Position numbers and translations under genes: made by a program. Shown piece after piece: positions 16,899 to 23,625 of a stretch of 64,000 nucleotides of DNA. Origin of the DNA: Aequorivita echinoideorum (GTDB lineage: Bacteria; Bacteroidota; Bacteroidia; Flavobacteriales; Flavobacteriaceae); NCBI RefSeq assembly GCF_018476645.1, contig NZ_JAHCTB010000001.1, positions 186,001 through 250,000 of the forward strand. The letters are read 5' to 3'. Under the pieces are notes generated by a model. That model saw only the letters and a program-made list of their open reading frames with translations, was not told the DNA's origin and made no database searches. Each line of letters starts with the position of its first letter. The stretch's first letter is position 1.

Positions 16899-18226
16899 TT
16901 TTTAAAATGTTCTATATCATCACTCAAATCATAAACCGTCACACCATTCAATTTTTTCTGAAGAATACTACTTCCAGCGGCGCTCCTATAACCACCAGCG
17001 CAATGCACTACGATAGGTTTGTCCGTCGGGATTTCATTTGCTGTGTCCCGAAGTTCATTCAGCGGATGTGAAATAGCACTATCAAAGAATTTGCCTTCTT
17101 CCACTTCGCTTGTGTTGCGAATGTCAACAATGGTGTAGTTGTCAGTATTTTTTTTGAAATCTTCCAAATCCAATGTTTCCGTTTTAACCAGATTTTCATC
17201 AGAAAGTGTAATGACTTTGTTTAGCAATTTTTCGTAACCGATTTTTGCCACACGGTGCAACATTTTGTCTTTGTTTTCTTTGCTGTCAATAACAAGTGTG
17301 AATGTTTCTTCCGGTTTTATAATGGAACCCAACCAAGTTTCAAATTTTGCATTTTCAGAAACGGCTTGTATGTTAAAACTTCCTTTTAAATGCCCTTTTT
17401 TAAAGGTTGCCTCATCCCGCATATCTACAATTAAACCTTCCGCTTTGGAATTTTCAGTAAAAGGGATTTTTTCAATGGATGGTTTTAAATCATCAGCTCC
17501 GGCTTTGTTCGTGTCCACATCAAAACCGAAATAATGTGGAATAAAGGGTTGCCCGTCAAGAATGGTATTCATAAATTCCTGCTTGGATTGCTTTTTGAAC
17601 GCCCAATTGCCCATACGTTCGTTTCCGAGTGTGCTGCTATTGGCTTCACTTAAATTCTTTCCGCAGAGTGAACCGGCTCCGTGGGCTGGATAAACCAAAG
17701 CATCGTCTGGCAAATCGTTGAACTTCGTAGTAATAGTTTCATACATCATTTCAGCCAATTCTTCACGCTTGGCTTTCATATTTCCTGCCTTTTCACGTAA
17801 ATCGGGGCGGCCAACATCGCCAATAAACAAGGTGTCACCAGTAAAAAGTGCCGTTTCATTTCCTTCGGTAGCCACAATGGTAATACTGTCGGGCGAGTGG
17901 CCTGGGGTGTTGATTGCTTTAAGGGTGACATTTCCCAACTGGATGCTATCGCCTTCATCAAAAGGATTGTGCGGATAATCAGCACCCAATTTTTCACTAT
18001 TATAAATGGTGGCACCTGTTTTTTTGTGAATTTCAAGATGCGAGCTCACAAAATCTGCGTGCGGGTGTGTTTCGATTACTGCCACAATTTCGGCATTGTT
18101 CGCTTTCGCAAAATCATAATACTGTTCGGGATTGCGCTCTGGGTCTATTACCGCCATTTTTCCATTGCTTACAATAGCATAGGAATAATGCGCGAGTGGT
18201 TTGTATTCAAATTGTTTGATATTCAT
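16895..18226 (-). CDS. persulfide dioxygenase-rhodanese fusion (MBL fold), copy 1
   Basis: A 443-residue cytosolic protein. Residues 1-240 are a metallo-beta-lactamase-fold domain with the metal motif ETHPHADF (His54, His56, Asp58) and TGDTLFIGDVGRPDL, as in ETHE1-type non-heme iron persulfide dioxygenases that turn glutathione-type persulfide into sulfite. Two rhodanese domains follow: the first (IVDMRDEATFKKGHLKG) lacks a Cys, the second has the active HCAGGYRS with Cys409. The start chosen is the ATG at 18224-18226; a longer frame from 18289 would run through the operator sites. First gene of the operon with methyltransferases and permease. Paralogue of the gene at 19892-21310. Confidence 0.9.
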   Translation of the reverse strand: MNIKQFEYKPLAHYSYAIVSNGKMAVIDPERNPEQYYDFAKANNAEIVAVIETHPHADFVSSHLEIHKKTGATIYNSEKLGADYPHNPFDEGDSIQLGNVTLKAINTPGHSPDSITIVATEGNETALFTGDTLFIGDVGRPDLREKAGNMKAKREELAEMMYETITTKFNDLPDDALVYPAHGAGSLCGKNLSEANSSTLGNERMGNWAFKKQSKQEFMNTILDGQPFIPHYFGFDVDTNKAGADDLKPSIEKIPFTENSKAEGLIVDMRDEATFKKGHLKGSFNIQAVSENAKFETWLGSIIKPEETFTLVIDSKENKDKMLHRVAKIGYEKLLNKVITLSDENLVKTETLDLEDFKKNTDNYTIVDIRNTSEVEEGKFFDSAISHPLNELRDTANEIPTDKPIVVHCAGGYRSAAGSSILQKKLNGVTVYDLSDDIEHFKN

Positions 18227-18243
18227 AATTTCTAAATTTTTTA

Positions 18244-18287
18244 TAAAAATAACAAAGGTTACAAACAATGGTTGTAACCTTTGATAC
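18244..18287 (-). promoter_or_regulatory. double Crp/Fnr-type operator plus -7 box of the dioxygenase 1 operon
   Basis: Read leftward, the upstream operator GTATCAAAGGTTAC (18274-18287, one mismatch) is followed after 22 bases by TATTTTTA (18244-18251, one mismatch to TANNTTTG), the fixed geometry seen at the other sites. A second copy at 18249-18262 (+ strand ATAACAAAGGTTAC) overlaps the -7 box, 25 bases centre to centre, and the two copies form a larger inverted repeat. The inner copy could let the same regulator repress at high levels. Confidence 0.72.
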
Positions 18288-18311
18288 ATTAATCAATCTT
18301 TTACGACTTCG

Positions 18312-19622
18312 CTATACGTCTTTGCCTTTCAACATTTTATTCCAATACAAATATGGAAGTCCATATTTTTTCAGCATCCACAAACGCCAGTGTTCTTTGG
18401 AACTATCTGAAATGAACATATTTTTCAATTTAGGATCTGGGATGAAATTTTGATCATAGTCAAATTCTGCCAAAACCATTTTCCCGTAATCGGTGACTAG
18501 CGGGCAAGAAGAATATCCGTTATAAGATTGCGGGCCAATTTTATTGGATTTAATCATAAGGCCAATATTATCAACTACAATAGGCACTTGCTTTCTGATT
18601 GCAGCACCGGTCTTGGCGGTTGGCAATCCTGCAACATCGCCAAGGCTAAAGATGTTGGCATATTTTTTATGTTGCATGGTGTGCTTATCAACATCTACCC
18701 ACCCCGTTTCATTTACCAAATTTGAATTTCTCACAAAATCTGGCGCTACACTTGGTGGTGCGGTGTGTAGCATATCATAGTGAATGCCATAGCGCTCACC
18801 GTCGCGGGAAACGTTTACATCTTTGTAATTGTACTGAAAAGAATCATCCAGCTTCAAATTGCTATTTCTGTCTTTCGGCAACACAACGCAGCCACCAATG
18901 CTTACGTCTTTCCCCAATTCATACCAAGCAATTTTCTTTTCACCATCTACAGCCACGAGTTTATGGTAGAACCGGACATTAATATCCTTTCTGTCAATAA
19001 CCTCCATCAATGTTTTTGCAATTTCCTTTACGCCGAAAATAACTGTACCACCCGTAGCAAAAATCACGTTGGTATTTTTTCGAACTCCACTTTTTCTAAA
19101 ATGACTTTCTGCCAAATACATGATTTTTTGAGGTGCACCACCGCATTTTATGGGTGTTGTAGGCTGTGTAAACAAAGCCGTTCCTCCTTTGAAATTTTTT
19201 ATAACGTTCCAGGTATGTTTTGGATTGGTGTAATTACTGCATACCACGCCTCTATCTATTGCTTCCCCAAGACCGGGAACCAAACTAAAATCGTATGCCA
19301 AACCTGGCGCAACCACGAGATAATCATAGGTTATATCACCAGATTTTGCCGTACTTACCATATTATTTTCAGCGTTAAAACCTGTGGCCTTATCTTTTAT
19401 CCATTCTGCACTTTTTGGCATAACATCTGCCATGGGCTTTCCAGTTTTATCATAATCATAAGTGCCAGCCCCTACGAGCGTCCAAGCAGGTTGATAATAG
19501 TGCGTGTCAGCCGGTTCAATAATCGCCACACTTTTGGAAATATTTTGTTTTAAAATTTGTGCTGCGGTCATTATTCCAGCGGTTCCCCCGCCTATGATAA
19601 GTATTTGATGATGTGTTGCCAT
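18312..19622 (-). CDS. sqr: sulfide:quinone oxidoreductase, type II-like
   Basis: A 436-residue flavoprotein. The N-terminal ILIIGGGTAGIMTAA binds FAD; the C-terminal IFSLGDVAGLPTAKTGAAIRKQ is the second FAD-binding motif of this family. The two cysteines expected for sulfide oxidation in type II enzymes are present: PIKCGGAPQKI (Cys160) and SSCPLVTDYG (Cys373). Reaction: sulfide plus quinone to persulfide sulfur plus quinol, at the cytosolic face of the membrane. It has its own promoter and operator, lies between the two dioxygenase genes, and its product persulfide is their substrate. Confidence 0.92.
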   Translation of the reverse strand: MATHHQILIIGGGTAGIMTAAQILKQNISKSVAIIEPADTHYYQPAWTLVGAGTYDYDKTGKPMADVMPKSAEWIKDKATGFNAENNMVSTAKSGDITYDYLVVAPGLAYDFSLVPGLGEAIDRGVVCSNYTNPKHTWNVIKNFKGGTALFTQPTTPIKCGGAPQKIMYLAESHFRKSGVRKNTNVIFATGGTVIFGVKEIAKTLMEVIDRKDINVRFYHKLVAVDGEKKIAWYELGKDVSIGGCVVLPKDRNSNLKLDDSFQYNYKDVNVSRDGERYGIHYDMLHTAPPSVAPDFVRNSNLVNETGWVDVDKHTMQHKKYANIFSLGDVAGLPTAKTGAAIRKQVPIVVDNIGLMIKSNKIGPQSYNGYSSCPLVTDYGKMVLAEFDYDQNFIPDPKLKNMFISDSSKEHWRLWMLKKYGLPYLYWNKMLKGKDV

Positions 19623-19646
19623 AATTTCGTTATTAGTATCAGCATT

Positions 19647-19690
19647 TGAAAATATAAATTAGAACTTAGTAATTGAGTAACATTTGTTAC
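19647..19690 (-). promoter_or_regulatory. Crp/Fnr-type operator plus probable -7 box of the sulfide:quinone oxidoreductase gene
   Basis: Perfect palindrome GTAACATTTGTTAC (19677-19690). At the fixed distance of 22 bases, reading leftward, is TATTTTCA (19647-19654), two mismatches from TANNTTTG. The operator is strong, the -7 box is the weakest of the set. Confidence 0.7.
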
Positions 19691-19839
19691 ATTTCTCGGA
19701 AAACAATTTCCAATTTTATGTTCTTAGCCAAAATTTATTACAATTCTTTTTTATGACAACTCTAAAAATTTACTTTAGAAATTTAACTTAGTGCAGTTGG
19801 AATTTTGAGGAAACCAGTATAAGGTATTTATTTTATTCT

Positions 19840-19868
19840 TAAAAAAAGCGACAATTACTCGTCGCTTT
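19840..19868 (-). terminator. intrinsic terminator after dioxygenase 2
   Basis: Perfect 8-bp stem AAAGCGAC / GTCGCTTT (19845-19852 and 19861-19868), with a run of seven T read leftward. It ends the TauE-dioxygenase 2 transcript, 24 bases after the stop, and isolates the separate sqr promoter. Confidence 0.8.
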
Positions 19869-19891
19869 AAATACCAAAAATATTAAAAGAA

Positions 19892-21310
19892 TTACTTGAA
19901 AGTTGATGGGCAAACATAAGCCGTAGTCTCCACTCCTGCTTCTTTAATTGCCTTGAAGCCACCTTGTATGTCAATTAAATTATGGATGCCGCGACTTTTT
20001 AAAATGGATGCCGCGATCATACTGCGATAGCCGCCAGCACAATGCACAAAAAAGGTCTCGTTTTTCGGATATTCTGCCAAATGATTATTTAAGGTAGACA
20101 AAGATGTGTTAGTTGCATTGAGTACATGTTCACTTTGAAATTCGGAAGGTTTTCTCACATCGAATACTTGAATATTTTTTTGAGTGTCCTCTTCAATTTG
20201 TTTGAATTCGCTTGCAGGAATAGATGTAATTGTATCATATTCCTTTGAAGCCTTTTTCCAAGCTTCAAAGCCGCCTTTCAAATAACCAACTGTATTATCA
20301 AAACCTACGCGGGATAATCGCGTAAGCACTTCTTCGATGCGGTCCTTATCCGAAACTAAAAGTATAGGTTGCTTTACATCTTTTATTAAATCTCCAACCC
20401 ACGGCGCAAAATCACCATCGATACCAATGAATATGGAACCGGGGATATGACCTTTAGCAAAGTGACTTTGATGGCGTACATCTAGAATTACAGCCCCTGT
20501 TTCATTGGCAACGGCTTCAAACTCGTTAGGACTAAAATTTCTTTTCCCTCTTTTCAATACATTCTCAATATTTTCATATCCTTCCTTATTCATTTTTACA
20601 TTCATTGGGAAATAAGCTGGTGGTGGCAAAAGACCGTCGATTACTTCCTTAATAAATTCTTCTTTGGTCATATCGGCACGCAGTGCATAATTCATCTCCT
20701 TTTGATGACCAAGGGTATCTACGGTTTCTTTCATCATATTTTTACCGCACGCAGAACCTGCGCCATGAGCCGGATAAACCATTACATTATCTTCCAATGG
20801 CATAATTTTGTTGCGCAAACTATCATATAATTTACCCGCCAGTTCTTCCTGTGTCATGTGTGCGGCTTTTTGAGCCAAGTCCGGGCGACCCACATCTCCT
20901 AAAAACAGGGTATCCCCTGTAAATATTGCGTGATCTATTCCCTTTTTATCCTTTAATAAATAGGTAGTACTTTCCATGGTATGACCTGGTGTGTGAAGCA
21001 CGACAAAAGTGAGTTCGCCCAGTGTAAATTTTTGACCGTCTTTTGCTGTGATAGCTTCAAAATTTGGATTGGCATTGGGCCCATAGATAATGGGTGCGCC
21101 GGTTTTCTCAGATAGCGTAACGTGACCCGAAACAAAGTCTGCATGAAAGTGTGTTTCAAAAATGTACTTAATTTTAGCACCGTTGGCATCAGCTTTGTCT
21201 AAATAGGGCTGCACTTCGCGCAATGGATCAATAATAGCCACTTCTCCTTGGCTTTCAATGTAATAAGCTCCCTGAGCCAAACATCCAGTATAGATTTGTT
21301 CAATTTTCAT
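19892..21310 (-). CDS. persulfide dioxygenase-rhodanese fusion (MBL fold), copy 2
   Basis: A 472-residue cytosolic protein with the same domain order as copy 1. The metal site is FETHFHADFVSGH (His54, His56, Asp58) with FTGDTLFLGDVGRPDL; the first rhodanese domain (ILDVRHQSHFAKGHIPG) has no active Cys, the second has HCAGGYRS with Cys424. The fusion lets one protein oxidise persulfide to sulfite and shuttle sulfur to or from thiols. It follows the TauE exporter by 62 bases and probably shares its promoter. Two paralogues in one cluster may differ in substrate persulfide. Confidence 0.9.
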   Translation of the reverse strand: MKIEQIYTGCLAQGAYYIESQGEVAIIDPLREVQPYLDKADANGAKIKYIFETHFHADFVSGHVTLSEKTGAPIIYGPNANPNFEAITAKDGQKFTLGELTFVVLHTPGHTMESTTYLLKDKKGIDHAIFTGDTLFLGDVGRPDLAQKAAHMTQEELAGKLYDSLRNKIMPLEDNVMVYPAHGAGSACGKNMMKETVDTLGHQKEMNYALRADMTKEEFIKEVIDGLLPPPAYFPMNVKMNKEGYENIENVLKRGKRNFSPNEFEAVANETGAVILDVRHQSHFAKGHIPGSIFIGIDGDFAPWVGDLIKDVKQPILLVSDKDRIEEVLTRLSRVGFDNTVGYLKGGFEAWKKASKEYDTITSIPASEFKQIEEDTQKNIQVFDVRKPSEFQSEHVLNATNTSLSTLNNHLAEYPKNETFFVHCAGGYRSMIAASILKSRGIHNLIDIQGGFKAIKEAGVETTAYVCPSTFK

Positions 21311-21372
21311 AATTTATACCATTTAAAATTTCTTCTTAAGAGAATAACATTTATTATTTAAACACTTAAATA

Positions 21373-22176
21373 TCACAAAGTGACTTCTTTGTAGATAATA
21401 TATATACCCATAATGAGTACGAACCAGCCAAATGCCTTTTTGAGCTTTTTGCCATCAATAAAATTATTTAGCCAGATACCTATAAATATTCCTATTACGG
21501 AAATTGAGGTAAATAGTATTAAAAAATACCAGTCTATGGAATAATTCTGTACATCTCCCAAAAACCCGATCAATGAGTTAATGGCAATTATAAAAAGAGA
21601 AGTGGCAACAGCATTTTTCATAGGCAATCTTGCCAAAAGGACCAATGCCGGAATGATTAAAAACCCTCCTCCTGCGCCAACCATACCAGTTATAATTCCT
21701 ATAAAAAAACCTTGTGCCATCAATAAGAAGTGATTCGACTTTTTTTCAGGAATTTTATTATCAAGTTTTTTGTTTCCATTGCGAATCATTGTAATGGAAG
21801 CCAAAAGCATTATGACAGCGAAGAATATCATAATGGCTAAATTTTTAGTAACTGTAAAATCGCCGATTTCAAAAAGTTGAAGTGGAATTGAAGGAATTAA
21901 ATAAGCCCTGGTTACATAAACAGCCGTAAAAGCCGGAATAGCGAAAATAATGGCAGTTTTAAAATTCACCCTGCCTTTCATCATATTTTTAAGAGCTCCC
22001 ACAAGGGAAGTTGTGCCAACTACAAATAATGAATACGCTGTAGCTATTACCGGATTGAACGAAAGCGCATAAACTAAAATGGGTACTGTAAGTATGGAAC
22101 CTCCGCCACCAATTAACCCTAAGACAAGGCCAATGAAGAGCGCCCCAAAGTATCCAAAGATTTCTAAAATATCCAT
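21373..22176 (-). CDS. TauE/SafE family sulfite exporter
   Basis: A 267-residue inner-membrane protein with about eight transmembrane segments in two repeats. Each half has the family's glycine-rich motif: GLIGGGGSILTVPILVYA near residue 20 and GMVGAGGGFLIIPALVLLA near residue 160. Known members export sulfite or sulfoacetate. It precedes a persulfide dioxygenase whose product is sulfite, so sulfite export is the natural reading. Its promoter overlaps the 3' end of the Crp/Fnr gene. Confidence 0.9.
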   Translation of the reverse strand: MDILEIFGYFGALFIGLVLGLIGGGGSILTVPILVYALSFNPVIATAYSLFVVGTTSLVGALKNMMKGRVNFKTAIIFAIPAFTAVYVTRAYLIPSIPLQLFEIGDFTVTKNLAIMIFFAVIMLLASITMIRNGNKKLDNKIPEKKSNHFLLMAQGFFIGIITGMVGAGGGFLIIPALVLLARLPMKNAVATSLFIIAINSLIGFLGDVQNYSIDWYFLILFTSISVIGIFIGIWLNNFIDGKKLKKAFGWFVLIMGIYIIYKEVTL

Positions 22177-22197
22177 TTAATTGTTTATTGAATGAAA

Positions 22198-22241
22198 CAA
22201 AATTAATGGACTTGCTGAATAGGTTTTGTAACCGATGTTAC
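22198..22241 (-). promoter_or_regulatory. Crp/Fnr-type operator plus -7 box of the TauE-dioxygenase 2 operon
   Basis: Perfect arms GTAAC-CGAT-GTTAC (22228-22241), then exactly 22 bases, then a perfect -7 box TAATTTTG (22198-22205) read leftward. The operator overlaps the last codons and stop of the Crp/Fnr gene. Confidence 0.8.
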
Positions 22242-22864
22242 AGGACTTCAATAAAACTGCGGTGCAGCTTTATTTTTTTTTCGTTTTCCATTTTTTTAAG
22301 TAGCCTGGAGATTACCACACGGCTCGTATGCAAGTCTGAAGCAATTTCTTTATGTGTTGTATAAATATGCTTACTATTTATAAGTCCAATTTTATTCTGG
22401 ATGTAATTTTCCAAACGTTCATCCATATTGTTGAATGCAATATTATCAATACTTTCCAGCATTTCCATCATTCTTGCATGATAGCTAGAAAATACGAAGT
22501 TTCGCCAAGATTTATACTTGCGGGACCATTCTTCCATCATCCCTACGGGCACCATAAGAAGTTTTATATCAGTTTCGGACACAGCGTGTATTTCACTTTT
22601 GGTATTGCCTATACAGCAACTCATTGTCATTGCACAGGTATTCCCTTTTTCAAGATGGTAAAGCAACAATTCATCGCCATCCCCGTCTGGTCGCATTATC
22701 TTGATGCTGCCCGACAACAACAAGGGTATTGATTTTATGTATTGGCCAGGTTTCATTAGGTCTTTTCCTTCGGGAAGTTCCATAAAAGTTCCCACTTGGT
22801 TGATTTCCTCCAAAAGTTCATTTTCAAAAAGAGAACCATAATATTTTTTAAGTTCTAGAATCAT
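22238..22864 (-). CDS. Crp/Fnr family transcriptional regulator of the sulfur island
   Basis: A 208-residue cytosolic regulator: cNMP-binding-type beta-barrel (about residues 15-110), long dimer helix (115-145) and a C-terminal winged helix-turn-helix. It lacks the N-terminal Cys cluster of oxygen-sensing FNR, but has three closely spaced cysteines in the barrel, Cys77, Cys83 and Cys84 (TCAMTMSCCIG). The recognition helix reads TSRVVISRLLKKME; Ser186 and Arg187 match FNR Ser212 and Arg213, but the FNR Glu209 position is Val183, consistent with a half-site different from TTGAT. It overlaps the DUF983 gene by 17 bases and both lie behind an operator, indicating autoregulation. Signal inferred to be sulfide, persulfide or redox; unproven. 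Confidence 0.92.
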   Translation of the reverse strand: MILELKKYYGSLFENELLEEINQVGTFMELPEGKDLMKPGQYIKSIPLLLSGSIKIMRPDGDGDELLLYHLEKGNTCAMTMSCCIGNTKSEIHAVSETDIKLLMVPVGMMEEWSRKYKSWRNFVFSSYHARMMEMLESIDNIAFNNMDERLENYIQNKIGLINSKHIYTTHKEIASDLHTSRVVISRLLKKMENEKKIKLHRSFIEVL

Positions 22865-23246
22865 TATTTACTTTTTTAGCAATTTCAGGATTGTATTTAA
22901 AAAAGAAATGAGCCCAAATAGATTTGGAAACCGCTCCAATATAAGGCATTAACAGAAACAATCCCAAAACTATATAACCAAATATGGCAAGAGGGTTTTC
23001 CGCCAAACCCGTGAAGTAAGTTATAATGAAAACTGCAATGGCAACTGCTGTGCCTACTGCGTACGAAACGTACATGGAGCCCGTATAAAAAGCTGGCTCT
23101 ATATGAAATTTTAGGCCGCACTTTGGGCATTTCTCCCGCACTCTATTCGTTTCTGAAAGTTTATATGGATTTGCCGTGAGTAAATTTCCTTGCCTGCATT
23201 GTGGGCATTTCAAAAATAAAGTGGAGTAGAGATATGATTTTTTCAA
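22848..23246 (-). CDS. DUF983 family membrane protein, copy 1
   Basis: A 132-residue protein with a zinc-ribbon-like N-terminus (CPQCRQG and CPKCGLKF, two CxxC pairs) and two C-terminal membrane segments. The central IEPAFYTGSMYVSYAVG is the family core. Function of DUF983 is unknown. It is the first gene of the transcript with the Crp/Fnr regulator (17-base overlap), under a perfect operator. A paralogue with the same layout is at 27398-27781 but has no such operator. Confidence 0.87.
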   Translation of the reverse strand: MKKSYLYSTLFLKCPQCRQGNLLTANPYKLSETNRVREKCPKCGLKFHIEPAFYTGSMYVSYAVGTAVAIAVFIITYFTGLAENPLAIFGYIVLGLFLLMPYIGAVSKSIWAHFFFKYNPEIAKKVNNDSRT

Positions 23247-23262
23247 AATGGAAAGTTTATTT

Positions 23263-23306
23263 CAAAAATACGTGAATGCGATTTGAAATTTGGTAACAGA
23301 TGTTAC
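23263..23306 (-). promoter_or_regulatory. Crp/Fnr-type operator plus -7 box of the DUF983-regulator operon (autoregulation)
   Basis: Perfect arms GTAAC-AGAT-GTTAC (23293-23306), 22 bases, then a perfect -7 box TATTTTTG (23263-23270) read leftward, 16 bases before the DUF983 start. Confidence 0.8.
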
Positions 23307-23340
23307 AATTGTTTAAAATGAAGAAATTTCAGCAGCAAAA

Positions 23341-23371
23341 ACAAAAAACCACCCTTTGTTGGGTGGTTTTA
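23341..23371 (-). terminator. intrinsic terminator after the initiator tRNA
   Basis: Perfect 10-bp stem AAAACCACCC / GGGTGGTTTT (23345-23354 and 23361-23370) with a six-base loop; read leftward it ends in T-rich sequence. It lies 7 bases after the tRNA 3' end. Confidence 0.85.
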
Positions 23372-23377
23372 GTTTCG

Positions 23378-23450
<73 letters not shown>

Positions 23451-23625
23451 ATGGGTTTTTCAATATTTCATCTCAGCTATTAACTTTCGGATCATAACCC
23501 CGACAGAAATATTGGACTGCGAAGATACAAAGGTTTTTAAAGTCCACAAGCAACCTCGACAATTTTTTTTAGACTTAACAAAACTTTACCATCTGCAACA
23601 GTATCTTTAGCCTATATTCAGGAAT

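Noticed and set aside
21344-21357. ATAACATTTATTAT before dioxygenase 2 as an eighth operator
   Set aside because: Arms are degenerate, and at the fixed 22-base distance there is no TANNTTTG box (TGGTATAA instead), with the implied start at the ATG itself. The gene can be read from the TauE promoter.
23490-23515. tRNA-like anticodon-arm sequence just upstream of the initiator tRNA
   Set aside because: Only a short resemblance (TCATAACCCCGAC); no acceptor or T arm, so not a tRNA remnant I can support.
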